NCBI GenBank assembly: GCA_020796225.1
Contig: CM036762.1
Location: 12,884,414 to 12,948,413, forward strand
Length of the DNA stretch: 64,000 bases
Origin: Arion vulgaris
Lineage: Eukaryota > Mollusca > Gastropoda > Stylommatophora > Arionidae
Reading direction: 5' to 3'
In this document: one piece after another, positions 1-9,924 of the stretch
How positions within the stretch are numbered: the first letter of the stretch is position 1
Layout of the letters: each line of letters opens with the position of its first letter
Notes under the pieces: model-generated
The model's database searches: none
What the model saw: the letters and a program-made list of their open reading frames with translations, nothing else
Told to the model about the DNA's origin: nothing
Position numbers and translations under genes: made by a program

Positions 1-174
1 ATATTTAATTTGGAGATGGTTAAATAAAATTCCCTTATCGCAGTTAAAAGGCTGTAGAGTCGTCCCAGTCATTCCCCACTCAGCCACCTTTCTTCATGTA
101 TAAAAACTACATCATAAACGATGACAGGTGAAAGATGATTTGATATAATTGTACTAGTTACTGCACTAATGCGG

Positions 175-178
<4 letters not shown>

Positions 179-222
<44 letters not shown>
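179..222. repeat. (TA)n microsatellite
   Basis: An uninterrupted TA dinucleotide run. Similar runs occur at about 430-442, 941-951, 4,965-5,008, 11,621-11,638, 40,620-40,642 and 41,655-41,680. To its right, 225-345 resembles part of SINE D in reverse (ATCATCATTGCAC, then a degraded AGATCTTGGCGGCAGTGCA). Confidence 0.9.
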
Positions 223-224
<2 letters not shown>

Positions 225-442
225 AATGATAAGATTATCATCATTGCACCCGTGTACAAACGTATGTGCCCTATGTATTTCTTCTATCTTGCACAGAAAG
301 ATCTTGGCGGCAGTGCATAAACTTTGTAGCATCGGCGGGGGATCGTCTGTGTAAATTTGAAGATAATTAAAAATGTGTAGGATATTATTTTTGTATAAAT
401 TATGTCACGGCAGAATATATACAGCATATATATATATATATA

Positions 443-1233
443 CAGTAGAACCCGTTATGTCGCCAGCCTAGGGGTTTTACCAAAAGCGTCAGGATAACCG
501 ATGATCGAGATAAACGAAAACCAATATGGCGGCAAAATATTAACATGTGCTTGAAATTTCTTTATGTACATGATGTGCGTTAATAAATGAGAATGTACAT
601 GCACGTGTTATTTGTTTGATGAAGCGATCGGCATGCTATAAAAATGTACATACATGTTTGCTAACAACAAAAGGCATATGTGCACCAACTAACAGCAGAA
701 ATTTACCAATATAAATAAAAACCACCGTCGATTCTCGATACAAACCTTTATTTATACAAACTGACTCAAGAAAGTATCTAATAGCGATGATATTCTAAGT
801 TTCGATTTAAAGAAGGTAATAAAATGCTTTTTGCTTATTTGCCTTTAAGCACTTCTTATGAAAAACAAATGCTTCAAGATGATTTGATTAATTGACTGTC
901 TAAATCAGTTTCATATATACAAAATAACCATATATATATATATATTCTTATATTTATATATAAGTGAAGAATTAATGTTCAAACTTGTCCCATCTTCTTC
1001 ATCTTCTTTTCATTGCACATCAGATTGCTGTAACAACTTGGTCATGGGGATCGTGATAAATGAACGTATTAAAATGGAGAATTTGTTTTGTGCTAAATTA
1101 TGTTCGGCAGACATAAAAGAATAGAGATATCCGATGAAAATGCTTCGAAAGAGAGAATTTAGGCGTTTCCATTCAAAAGGTCGACTGTCAATAGTTGGCA
1201 GTTAAGCGAGGTCGAGATAAATGGATTCTACTA
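443..1233. mobile_element. pogo/Tigger-like non-autonomous DNA element
   Basis: The left end CAGTAGAACCCGTTATGTCG and the reverse complement of the right end (TAGTAGAATCCATTTATCTC) form imperfect terminal inverted repeats. TA dinucleotides lie on both sides (441-442 and 1,234-1,235). A CAGTAG terminus with a TA target duplication fits the pogo/Tigger branch of Tc1/mariner. No transposase frame is present, so it is a MITE-like or internally deleted copy of 791 bp. Confidence 0.6.
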
Positions 1234-1235
1234 TA

Positions 1236-1947
1236 TGTGTTAATCAAAGATGGAGTTCGGGTTGTGAATCCTGTGATTGAGAGAGACGAGGTCGATATTG
1301 ACAGCCCTAAGCGCATACTAAATAGTCCAAAACTAAATTGATTAATCAACATTGAACTGGATGTTGCAGCTGGAAGCTCTGGGTTTGTTGAGACAGAGTC
1401 AGGTAGCACTGTAGCATGCCGTGATATCATGATAGTCCTCATTATACTGGTAAATGTATAGTATGCATAAATTATTCTGCTATTGTCACGGTAAAATTTT
1501 CAGGTTTACCTTCAAAGAAGCTTATGTTGTGCTGGTTTGGTCATACTATGTTTCTTCCTGGCATTGCTTCACTGGAGATGGAGTATCAGAGGGCATTTTA
1601 TTCCATCTCATACTTGCTTTAAGAGTTTACAAGACAACTTCATAAATACGCTATTGTTTGTTTTCTTTCCTATGTTCTCAACTTTGTTTTGTTCTCAGAT
1701 CTGGATAAGAAAGTGTATCCTAGAAACAGAGGATTTTGTTCCAGTTTGATAATATTAGCTTAAGGACGTTATTTTTTCCCCATTCATTTCTAGGTATCCT
1801 AAAGTCTGTTTTTCCTTGTGGTCTAAAAGGTAACTATGATTGCAAATTACTGTTAGCTAATTCGTTTGTGAAGAAGACAAAGAGAGATTTAACTAAAGAC
1901 TTAAAAGTTGTAGCAGCGAAATGTTCTTCACTCGTTAACTGACCAGG
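1236..1947. other. Unassigned intergenic or intronic sequence
   Basis: No GH1 exon, known repeat or convincing coding frame could be recognised. Short open frames here lack family signatures. The region may belong to an upstream intron of the GH1 gene. Confidence 0.4.
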
Positions 1948-2072
1948 GACTGGCAGAAAGGCTACAGGTTCCCCAGATTTACGGTGTTCGTGGGCACTGA
2001 ACCGAAGGGTTACGATGTCCATGACACCTGAGCCGAAGAGCTTTAGCTTAAGTGCTTCTGGATCGAAAAAAC
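1948..2072 (+). mobile_element. SINE A, 5'-truncated
   Basis: Contains the SINE A body from ACTGGCAGAAAGGC through the duplicated GGTGTTCGTGG / ACCGAAGGGTTACGATGTCC motif to the CTTCTGGATCGAAAAAA end. The tRNA-like head seen in the copies at 2,928, 22,136 and 55,032 is missing. Confidence 0.75.
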
Positions 2073-2109
2073 ACACAAAACGCAATGTACCACATACATT
2101 GTTAACTCT

Positions 2110-2290
2110 ATCTCACTCTCTCTCTTCACTCTTCGGCCCTAGAGAGGCATAGGTCCACAACCAAGGCCTTCCAAACCCATCTATCCAAGACGATCTTTTC
2201 CACATCTCTCCCCATTTTCTTGCCATGAGTCCCTCCATGCGTGGTCTTTCCTCGGGTGACAAGCTTTGAATATTCCTGGTTGTGGTTTCT
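2110..2290 (-). mobile_element. LINE N C-terminal fragment
   Basis: Shares TTTTCCA(C/G)ATCTCTCC and CCCCATTTTCTTGCC with the fragments at 20,640, 22,755 and 41,765. In those the reverse strand reads like the Gly-Arg-Pro, Trp-Arg-rich C-terminus of non-LTR reverse transcriptases. This copy is degraded. Confidence 0.5.
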
Positions 2291-2294
2291 GTAG

Positions 2295-2433
2295 CTATCT
2301 AGCGATTTTTACAGGGTGGAGTAGCAAGCCCCAAACCCAACCTCCTTAAACGCCTCTTACGGCATGCGTGGTAGGTAACAGTGCTTCTATCCTTTACACC
2401 CCGAATTTGACCCCCGGTAACCACTTGGGCGAC
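2295..2433 (-). mobile_element. SINE B variant with a different 3' tail
   Basis: On the - strand it runs from GTCGCCCAAGTGGTTACCGG through the CGTAAGAGGCG core and then into GGGGCTTGCTACTCCACC and CTAGATAGCTACAGAA instead of the usual SINE B tail. The same alternative tail follows the SINE B head at 17,745-17,880, so this is a subfamily and not a chance deletion. Confidence 0.65.
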
Positions 2434-2544
2434 ATTGTTTACTACCTTCACTTAATTTTGTTTAAACATATTTAATTAAAGTTATTGTCTAATGGTTTAT
2501 TACTGTTGTTTTCTTCTCTTCATTTTACGCCCACTCTAATGGAG

Positions 2545-2793
2545 CTTCTTCTTCTTCTTCTTTGCTTTAGTTTTTTACTACCAATTTTATTCACTCTTTG
2601 GAATGTTTGATTTTGCCAAGAACGTGTATACGTTGCACATTGGTTTGGTAGACCCCTAAACGCATACGTTTAGAATATGTGCATCCGATTTCAACCAAAC
2701 CTCCTTAGTCGCCTCTTACGACATGCGTGGCAGGTAACAGTGGTTCAATTCTTTACACTCCAAAGTTTGGCCCGGGTAACCACTCGGGCGTCT
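2545..2793 (-). mobile_element. SINE B, near full length
   Basis: In reverse it reads GACGCCCGAGTGGTTACCCG, then CATGTCGTAAGAGGCGACTA, CCAATGTGCAACGTATACAC and a (GAA)n tail (2,548-2,562 as CTT repeats). This matches the other SINE B copies in layout. Confidence 0.8.
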
Positions 2794-2869
2794 GATGGAG
2801 CTATTTCTTACCAGATATTCATCATGTTACATGATATATTTACTAGTTTGCATGGTTGACATATTTGGT

Positions 2870-3470
2870 AAGGATTACTACGGCATCAGCAGAGATGACG
2901 TGTCTACGTAAAATGCTGGGAGTATCTTTTTATTCGATCCAGAAGCACGTGAGCTTTTAGCTCTTCGGCTCGGTGCCATGGACATCGTAACCCTTCGGTC
3001 CGGTGCCACGAACACCGTAAATCTGGAAAACCTGTAGCTTTTCTGCAAGCCCACGGAATTGAACCTCACTCACAGGGGGCTTGTCACCCGTAGTACAACG
3101 CGCTACGAACACGCTGGGCAGGCGGACAGCTGGGAGTATCTAGAAAAGACCAGTTAAGAAATGAAGATGTCATGAAAAAAAGTGGGTAAAACTTCAGTAC
3201 GGAACTTTACCAAGAAACAACAAAATTAAATGGTTCGGCCTCGTAATCAGATTACCAACAGACAGTGCACATCAAAGAGCTGTGCTACTCTGATCTAGTT
3301 GATGCAAAGCAAAAGACCTTTCACGAAAAAAGTGAGTACCAGAAATAACGGAATCGAAGAAAACCACTATTCATGAAAAGCACACAAAAGCCCGTTCTAT
3401 AAATCTCTTCTTATCATGTCGCTGTGAAGCCAGACAGATTTACAGAAAATAAAACGAAGAGATGTCATAT
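2870..3470 (+). mobile_element. LINE J fragment split by SINE A
   Basis: Encodes, with breaks, the reverse-transcriptase C-terminus CLRKMLGVSRKDQLRNEDV...KMKWFG...RLPTDSAHQRA. The same text is found at 5,636, 35,910 and 36,138. A SINE A copy interrupts it at 2,928-3,128. No intact frame remains. Confidence 0.7.
2928..3128 (-). mobile_element. SINE A, full length with 13-bp target duplication
   Basis: Perfect direct repeats GCTGGGAGTATCT flank it at 2,915-2,927 and 3,129-3,141. On the - strand the head GCGTGTTCGTAGCGCGTTG contains an A-box-like segment and GAGGTTCAATTCCGTGGGC a B-box-like segment. The 3' end is CTTCTGGATCGAATAAAAA. It sits inside LINE J. Confidence 0.9.
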
Positions 3471-3533
3471 AGCATGCCTAACCTACATTAAAATGTTCTA
3501 CAATAAATAAGTATTTATTCTAAATGTTATCAG

Positions 3534-3636
3534 GACAAATTGGACTTGCTCTGGACATTGAATGGAAAGAACCCATCACAGATTCATTAGACGACGCCAT
3601 TGCATCGGATAGGGCAATGGAGTTTAAATTGGGATG
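3534..3636 (+). CDS. GH1 glycosidase, internal exon (first visible)
   Basis: Reads as GQIGLALDIEWKEP followed by DDAIASDRAMEFKLGW. This matches the glycoside hydrolase family 1 segment that lies after the acid/base Asn-Glu-Pro motif and begins the conserved (R/Q)xMxFxLGWFxxPIF block. The exon starts after a CAG acceptor with a split Gly codon (two bases here) and ends at a GTAAGT donor after TG of the Trp codon. Phase matches the next exon exactly. Upstream exons encoding the barrel N-terminus and the acid/base Glu were not found in positions 1-3533, so the gene enters the window from the left. GH1 enzymes hydrolyse beta-glycosides; the animal forms are digestive or lysosomal beta-glucosidases, lactase-phlorizin hydrolase and klothos. 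The exact substrate cannot be told. Confidence 0.88.
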
Positions 3637-3666
3637 GTAAGTAGAACAGTATAGAATTACATTATT

Positions 3667-3932
3667 TCTTCTTCTTCTTCTTCTTCTTTGCGTTCGTTCT
3701 TTACGACAAATTTTAATCATTCTTTGTGATATGCTTGATCGATGCCAAGAACGTGTCTACGTTGCACATTGGTTTGGTAGCACCTAAACGCATAGACTTC
3801 TACACGTTTAGGACACGTGCATCCGATTTCAGCCACACCTCCTTAGCTGCCTCTTACAACATGCTTGGCAGGTAACAGTGGTTCTATTCTTTACACCCCA
3901 AATTTAGGCCCCGTTAACCACTCGGGCGCTTA
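3667..3932 (-). mobile_element. SINE B, full length
   Basis: In reverse it runs from CGCCCGAGTGGTTAACGGGG through the core (degraded GTTGTAAGAGGCAGCTAAGG) and the CGTGTCCTAAACGTGTAGAA motif to a six-unit GAA tail at 3,667-3,688. It lies 30 bp downstream of the first visible GH1 exon. Confidence 0.85.
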
Positions 3933-4000
3933 CATTATTTGAATAGTCCCACATGTGTGTCAGTTGAAACCAAGTTAATATCTATATATATACGTGTATC

Positions 4001-4353
4001 TTAATGAATATAAAATGGAACGAATTCAGAAGAAGTGTTGAAATCAGAGAAATGTGTGGTCAACCACTAGTGACAACTGTTATAAGAAAGAGAAGATGGA
4101 GATATGTTGGGCACACCTTGAGGAGAAATGATCAACGAATATCAAAGCAGGCATTGAAGTGGAATGCAAAGGGTTCAAGAAAGAGAGGTCGACCTAAAGA
4201 GACCCTGAAACGAACTTTGCTGAGAGAGGCAGGAAATATCGTCTCAGTTCCATGGAGGAGATTGAGCGAGTTGCCCAGGATAGAGAGGTATGGAGAAAGT
4301 ACTTGCAGGCCCTATGTAACGTATAACGGTACGAGAGGAATTATTATTATTAT
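4001..4353 (+). mobile_element. LINE R 3' end with (ATT)n tail
   Basis: Encodes MNIKWNEFRRSVEIREMCGQ, then RWRYVGHTLRRNDQRISKQ and GSRKRGRPKETLKRTLLREA, the C-terminal tail of a non-LTR reverse transcriptase. It ends in GAGAGGAATTATTATTATTA, an ATT microsatellite tail shared by the copies at 24,704, 34,313, 35,564, 42,172, 46,303 and 50,100. A frameshift breaks the end of the frame. Confidence 0.85.
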
Positions 4354-4724
4354 ACATGTATCTGTGGTGTGGAGATAAAGAGCTCGCCTTTCCTCCCAAG
4401 GGTACTGGATTAATTTCCAGTTGAGCGAATGGAATATGTTATCAGAAATCCCTGATCTCAAAGCTGGTAAAAATCTAGTTCCTAGTTTCCTTAATACATG
4501 TAGTTAAAAATTGATAAAAGTGGACGGCAAAATCTGTGGCATGCAAAAATTATTTTTAAATAAAAAATTACAAAAAATTCCGACATGCATTTTTACAGTG
4601 ATACTGCATCGTGCACTGCGCTGCATCTTTCCTGGATGAAAGAGTTCAAAGCACACATGATTATTCTGTGATGTACAGTGATGATGATCATATCCATCAA
4701 TTTCTCTCTCTCTCTCTCTGTATA
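4354..4724. other. Unassigned intronic sequence
   Basis: AT-rich, with no coding signature and no match to the repeat families recognised elsewhere in the window. Confidence 0.4.
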
Positions 4725-4915
4725 TTTTCTTTTCTTCTTCTTTTGTCGTAACACTGGTACCCGGTTGTTGCTCAGTGTCGTAGTTTTTTGGTTTTTGTCA
4801 TGTGCTGCTTTAGTGTCTTGGATGACAGTTATTTTTGCTTTTGACTGGATTCTACAATTCCATCTATCCATTTTTTGTAGTCTGCCTCTCGCCTTTTTCT
4901 GATGTTATGTTATAG
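4725..4915 (-). mobile_element. LINE O C-terminal fragment
   Basis: Parallels 60,205-60,440 in order: TTCTTCTTTTGTCGT, then CAGTGT(C/T)GT, GACTGGATTCTACAATTCCA and GTCTGCCTCTCGCC. The - strand resembles the Lys/Arg-rich end of a LINE reverse transcriptase. A (TA)n tract follows at 4,965-5,008. Confidence 0.5.
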
Positions 4916-5164
4916 AAGACTGTGTATACATTAGTTTAGTTGCATTCGTATTTAGAGATCTCCTTATATATATGTATATATATATATATTTATATATATA
5001 TATATATCGTATTATGTAACATACATTACTTAGGGCCTGCAGGTATTGACTGAAAACACCGCATTGTTCAGTTAGTTTCAAGGAAAACAGAGAAAATGTG
5101 TTAATTTGTTGTTTGCTTATACAGAAGACGATACAATCTATTACGGATACTGACTGATGGAACA

Positions 5165-5450
5165 TGCGCCCGTGTGGCGCCGGGCCTACAAGGGAAGCAA
5201 AGAATAACACCACTGCGACTTACAATGCATGTCGTAAGAGGTGACTAATGTAGGCATTAGGATGCTACTCTAGTAAATAAAAAGCAGCGCAGAAATCGGA
5301 TGTGCTTGCCTACTTGTAGGTGTATAACTACACAACGTACAATCACCCTTAAGCTCAGATCACAATACAAATCACATAGCTAAGAAGTCAACGAAAGGTT
5401 TCTGATTCATTTTTGTAGTCGATGTGGAGCTGCCTGAAGAAGAAGAAGAT
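5165..5450 (+). mobile_element. SINE C, near full length
   Basis: Runs from GCCCGTGTGGCGCCGGGCC through the shared core ATGCATGTCGTAAGAGGTGA and TCGGATGTG...GCCTACTTGTAGG to a GAAGAAGAAGA tail. The tail-proximal segment is divergent. Confidence 0.75.
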
Positions 5451-5635
5451 CAAAACATGAAACTATCGATTCTGTAATTATAGAAACATGCATTTTTATC
5501 AAATGAAAGAATATCTCGTTTACTGAATAGCTGAAATAGTTGTCAGTGAATGGGTGCTGTTTATCAGTTTGCTTCAACCATCAGATACAGTTTGTTTATA
5601 AATATATTTTGTCGTGTATGATCATGTGACACACT

Positions 5636-6055
5636 GTTTCTTCTTCTTTCTTTCTTCCTTTCTTTCTTCCTTTCTTTTCTCCAATCATGTTTGTCTCACA
5701 GAGTCAGGTCAAGATTTATAAAAAGCGTCCTTGTATGCGCTTCGTAGATAGTGTCTTTCGTCGCCTCCGTTATCTCTGATGTCCATCTTTTGCAGTAGCC
5801 GGCCTTTGCTTTGTACCCATTGTATCGGAGCAGCATTGATCTTTGAGGTGCACTGTCTGTTGGTAATCTGCTTACGTGGCCGAACCATTTAATTTGTTGT
5901 TTCTTGATGAAGTCTAAATGGTGACCGACTTTTTCCTGATGTCTTCATTTCTCAACCGGTCTCTTCTGTTCACCCAGTATTCTGCGTAGCCACTTCATCT
6001 CTGTCGTGATGAAGTGTCTACACAGAATGTATTCTAGCCTGAATGTGATAGACTA
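5636..6055 (-). mobile_element. LINE J 3' end with purine tail
   Basis: On the - strand it encodes FLRRILGEQKRPVEK..., then KKQQIKWFGHVSRLPTDSAP and GYKAKAGYCKRWTSEITEA, followed by a GAA/GGAA-rich tail at 5,638-5,682 (TTC/CTT on the + strand). Frame is broken in several places. Confidence 0.75.
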
Positions 6056-6061
6056 GTGCAC

Positions 6062-6480
6062 CGTGTGACCCATCTAGGGGATTCTGAAGCCACTGGGACA
6101 GACCTAGCAAGCCGACAGTGGTATAATGTGACCATCAGGAATTTAACCACTGGGACAGGTCCTAGAAGCGACAGGTATAATGTGACCATCAGGATTCCTG
6201 GGACAGGTTAGCAAGTCGACAGTGGATAATGGACCCATCTAGGGATTCTGAAGCCACTGGAACAGCCTAGCAAGCCGACAGTGGCATAATGTGACCCATC
6301 TAGGGGATTCTGAAGCCACCAGGACATACCTAGCAAGCCACTAGGACAGACCTAACAAGCCACTAGGACAGACCTAGCAAGCCACTGGGACAGACCTAGC
6401 AAGCCACTGGGACAGACCTAGCAAGCCACTGGGACAGACCTAGCAAGCCACTGGGACAGACCTAGCAAGCCGACAGTGTT
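6062..6480. repeat. Compound minisatellite (about 65-bp then 22-bp units)
   Basis: The left part repeats a unit with GACCCATCTAGGGGATTCTG and CCGACAGTGGTATAATG. The right part collapses to a shorter unit AGCAAGCCACTGGGACAGAC(CT) present about six times. Indels such as 6,150-6,240 look like sequence errors. It lies in the intron 3,637-6,855. Confidence 0.85.
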
Positions 6481-6855
6481 ATAATCTAATCTGTGCTCAT
6501 AGAATTATGAAGAGACACTGTTTATGGCTTCTTAATGTGTACTACACTATTTAACTAAAGTTTAATTTTTTGTACGAATTTCCAAAGACGTGTATGTAAA
6601 CATGTAACAATGAATAATATAATTTTTAAATACTTCATTGAAAATACACTGACGTACGTGCTGGTGTGCAAACATGAAAAGAGAAAAACAAGACAAAAAT
6701 ATCTAGATCAAGTAGTAGCAAGTCCTTTGCGTAACATCGATTTCAACACAGGCCGTCTGAAAAGTTGTCTCTAGCAAGTTCTCTCGCCTCACCCAGCGTT
6801 ATGTTCAAGGTTTGTTTGATCTCCTGCTGCCACCTTCGTCTTTTTTTAATTTCAG
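6481..6855. other. Unassigned intronic sequence
   Basis: Intron end before the exon at 6,856. No repeat family recognised. The last 25 bases form the pyrimidine-rich acceptor tract. Confidence 0.5.
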
Positions 6856-6995
6856 GTTTGGCAACGCAATATTTGCTGGAAGCGGTGACTATCCGGAAGT
6901 AATGAAAGAATTCATTGGAAGAAAGAGTCAGGAACAGGGTCTGGCTATCAGCAGATTGCCAGTATTTACGGATGCTGAAAAACAATTGAACAAAG
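6856..6995 (+). CDS. GH1 glycosidase, exon 2 of those visible
   Basis: Begins after a polypyrimidine tract and CAG. It completes the Trp codon, then reads FGNAIFAGSGDYPEVMKEFI and ends ...LPVFTDAEKQLNK with a split Gly codon at a GGTAAT donor. The GDYPxxMKxxIG and SRLPxFTxxE patterns are GH1 family signatures that line up directly after the previous exon. Length is 140 nt (1+138+1), so the frame is open across the 3.2-kb intron 3,637-6,855, which is filled with SINEs, LINE fragments and a minisatellite. Confidence 0.9.
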
Positions 6996-7684
6996 GTAAT
7001 TTAATGCACATTGGGGGTCTCTACTGGGAAGTGGTAAAGACTTGTGTATGACTTCTCACGGTTGGGTGTTCCAGTCCAAACCGAGTCAAATGTCATTATT
7101 TTATTAGAGCCCTAGGATTGTTGCTGGAGCTACAGAGTGTGTGCTTTGTGTAACACTTTCGACAGATGACGTGCCATATCTGCCGACAGGGATGGAGCTA
7201 TATAGAGAAATCCGATGCAATGAAATCAATCTTTTGCGTTAGACCCGTTTTTATTTTTTCAAATTACGTGATTGCTGATTATTTTTGGTTGTTTATCCAC
7301 TATGAAATAAAGGTGTAACCAGGGCGTCTAATATGGCACTACTGACTGATTTTTGACATGAAGGCTTCTTGTCCTTATAATAATAAGTGTCCCTCACGTT
7401 CAAGCGAGTCTTACTCCGACTTTCTATTCATCCAAGTCAGACTACAATTTTTCAAATCTCTTTTTCCTCAGACATTCTACATGTTTTTTTTTGTTTTTGT
7501 TGACATCCAGGCCGTCTTTTTCCCATCCGCTGTAAATTGTAGATATTTATTAGACAAAATATTGACTGACATACGACATTCATCCCAATGTATCTCCATA
7601 TTTATTCTTTGTTTGATATAACCTTTTTTATATAAAAACGTCGGTTTAGTCTCTTTTTTATTGTTTGTGTAACTACTTTGGAGG
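6996..7684. other. Intronic sequence with a weak SINE-like remnant
   Basis: 7,325-7,440 shares AAGTGTCCCTCAC and CTTACTCCGACTTTC with 11,485-11,600 and 49,760-49,830 (SINE I body), so it may be an old SINE I fragment. The remainder is unassigned. Confidence 0.4.
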
Positions 7685-7910
7685 TATTTTGGAAATATAA
7701 AAAGACACGAAGGGTTGGAGAAGACCATCGTGGAAGGAAGAATACCGGCAAAAAAAGGAGGAGGAAGACCACTGAGAAGATGGATTCAGGATGTAACTGA
7801 TGGTTTGAACATGACGGCTGCAGAGGTTGGACATCTGGCCTTTGAGAGAGAGAAATTCCGGAGCACTGTTGTGATAGCAAAGTTCTGCTCAAGACAAGCT
7901 ATTTACTAAT
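7685..7910 (+). mobile_element. LINE P C-terminal fragment
   Basis: Open frame reads YFGNIKRHEGLEKTIVEGRI, GGGRPLRRWIQDVTDGLNMT and AAEVGHLAFEREKFRSTVV. This is the usual GHI(K/R)R...LEK.ILEGK...GRPR.RW end of non-LTR reverse transcriptases. Related broken copies lie at 41,400 and 45,740. Confidence 0.8.
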
Positions 7911-8079
7911 GATGAGAACTACTTTATCTTATATTCAATAGCATGACTTAGTCATTGTGTTTAACAAAATATCATCCAACTTTACATTTTATGCTGCATG
8001 ACAATTAGCTAATTACTCTTTAGTGGTTCTAATGGGATGTGGTAACAATATGATTCCTTATCTCAATTTACACTTTCAG

Positions 8080-8209
8080 GTGCCTACGACTTCTTAGGAA
8101 TGAACCACTACACGACACATTTGATTGGAAACAAACCCAATCCAAACTCGGTACCCAGTTACGAGCAAGATCAAGATATTGAATATCAAGTAGATCCGTG
8201 CTTTGGGAA
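8080..8209 (+). CDS. GH1 glycosidase, exon 3 of those visible
   Basis: Starts after TTTCAG and completes Gly, then reads AYDFLGMNHYTTHLIGNKP. This is the GH1 (A/T)xDFxGxNHYT motif; the Asn-His-Tyr stretch belongs to the sugar-binding -1 subsite. It ends ...DPCFG with two bases of the next codon at a GTGAGT donor. Length is 130 nt and the phase agrees with both neighbours. The preceding intron (6,996-8,079) contains a LINE C-terminal fragment; the following one (8,210-9,325) contains a SINE C copy. Confidence 0.9.
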
Positions 8210-8299
8210 GTGAGTTATTCTATTAAATATAATCCAAATTATTGATTGTAAATTGATTGTATTTATTGAATGCAAATCAAATCTCTTTTATATGTAAAG

Positions 8300-8575
8300 T
8301 CGCCTGTGTAGTGCCAAGACCCGTAAGGAAGCAAAGAATAGTACCACTGCGACCTACAAGGCATGTCGTAAGGGGCGACTGATGTAGGACCTAGTGAAGC
8401 TACCTAGTAAATAAAAACATCACAGGAATCGGATGTGATGGCCTACTTATATTCGCATAACTGGCACAACATACAATCGCTCTTAGGCTTGGATCACATA
8501 CAAATCACACAGAATGGTTAACAAGTGTTCGATATGGAGCGTTCGAAGAAGTAGAGGAAGAAGGAGAAAAGAAAA
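8300..8575 (+). mobile_element. SINE C, full length
   Basis: Contains GTCGCCTGTGTAGTGCCAAG, the core GGCATGTCGTAAGGGGCGAC, AGTAAATAAAAACATC, ATACAATCGCTCTTAGG, GTGTTCGATATGGAGCGTTC and a degenerate GAAGAAGTAGAGGAAGAAGG tail. It is inside the intron 8,210-9,325. Confidence 0.85.
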
Positions 8576-9325
8576 TGTAAAGTGATTATTTCTGTTAGCT
8601 ACAAATTAGATGCTTGCTGAAATAAGCAATGTTATTGTATAGAAATCATTGGTAAAAACAGCAAGTGCTTCTTTGAAAGCACAATCGCTTATTGCTGTGG
8701 AAAGTGAGAGCTTTTCTCAATACACAACCTTATCAGTGCTGAGGAAAGTGTATGATTCTTTGATTGTAAATCATATCACTGCTGCTGAATGTGAATACTT
8801 TTCATCACCATTATCATTGGCCTGTTTGTCTCAAGACACACATCAATTTATACATTTAGTGAATTCAAGTCTATTTTATCTGGCACATCTACCTTTTTTT
8901 CACTCATTAACACTTATCTGGTATATCTTCTTATTTACTGCACAGCTCTCTCCCTATTGTTTTCTTTCTTTTACGTTATAGTCCTACCACTTCTCTCTCT
9001 CTCTCACTCTTTCTCTCTCCTTTTCTCTCTCTCTTTACTTATATATCTATCTATATATCTATCTATCTCAATTGGATCAACAACTATATAACATATTTAA
9101 ATCTAGAAGTATCATAAGAAAATAATTCATATTCAAAATCGCTTGTCATAAAGCAATCTATCATTTAATATCTCTACGGCTTAGTCAGAAACACAACACA
9201 TTCAATAACACGAAACTTAGATAAATAGTTATGATTTTAAAATGAGTATGGACATGGTAGCTTGTTAGCCAAACAATCATTCAACTTCTGTTTACTTATA
9301 ATCATAACCATAATTCTTATTAAAG
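8576..9325. other. Intronic sequence, low complexity in part
   Basis: 8,985-9,065 is a (TC)n and (TATC)n tract. The 8,649-8,981 open frame has no recognisable domain. Ends at the acceptor for the nucleophile exon. Confidence 0.45.
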
Positions 9326-9507
9326 CACGGAGGCAGACTGGCTTAAATTCAATCCTTGGGGTTTACGCAACATTTTGACTTGGGCTAAGAAGCACTTCAA
9401 CAATCCTCCAATAATCATCACGGAAAGTGGGAGACCTAGTGAAGCAGATCTCAATGATCCAGGCAGGATTTACTACTACAAGTATTACATTAACGAGATG
9501 TTGAAAG
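9326..9507 (+). CDS. GH1 glycosidase, nucleophile exon
   Basis: Reads TEADWLKFNPWGLRNILTWA, then NNPPIIITESGRPSEADLND and ends YYYKYYINEMLK before a GGTGGG donor. The PPIxITE(N/S)G motif carries the GH1 catalytic nucleophile Glu, which is present. The residue after it is Ser where the family normally has Asn (ITENG). The LNDxxRIYYxxxYINExL segment is typical of animal lactase-like GH1 proteins. Length is 182 nt and the phase fits. The acceptor is TTAAAG rather than a classic pyrimidine-rich CAG, so the upstream boundary is slightly less certain than the others. Confidence 0.9.
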
Positions 9508-9924
9508 GTGGGTAGTAGATGATATTATAGTCTCAACCAGACTATCATGCAAGAGCTTGTCCTAAGGAACTTTATCATATAATAGTTATACAAAGTTTCT
9601 CTCTATTTTTCGTAAGTTAAACTTTCCGACTCTCTGCCATCACGCTCAAATCTTCCATTCTATCATGAGTCCAACTTCTCCGTGATCTTACTTTAAATCG
9701 TATTTGCTCAGGGCGTTCTGCTTCCATTTTCTTGGATTCTCCGAAAGGAGTTAATTCTTATTTTCATGTTTGTTGGCCTACACGCTCTGATATAACCAAT
9801 AAAGGTTCGCCTTAGGTTGAAAGGGGCGTGCCTCGGCTAAAAGAGCTTTAATCCTACTAAACAAACAAACAACGTTCTGCTTTATCTTCTACTCCGCTCA
9901 TCTTGTCTTTTTGTTTGTAATTAT
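9508..9924. other. Start of the 9.3-kb GH1 intron
   Basis: 9,745-9,795 matches the sequence flanking SINE F at 57,400-57,435 and 57,671-57,690 (CATGTTTGTTGGCCTACAC), here without the SINE. It is therefore an empty-site copy of that older repeat. The rest is unassigned. Confidence 0.5.

Noticed and set aside
1..3533. Upstream GH1 exons (TLYHWD, FNEP, FRFSISW motifs)
   Set aside because: Searched by eye on the + strand and not found. The N-terminal exons are taken to lie outside the window.
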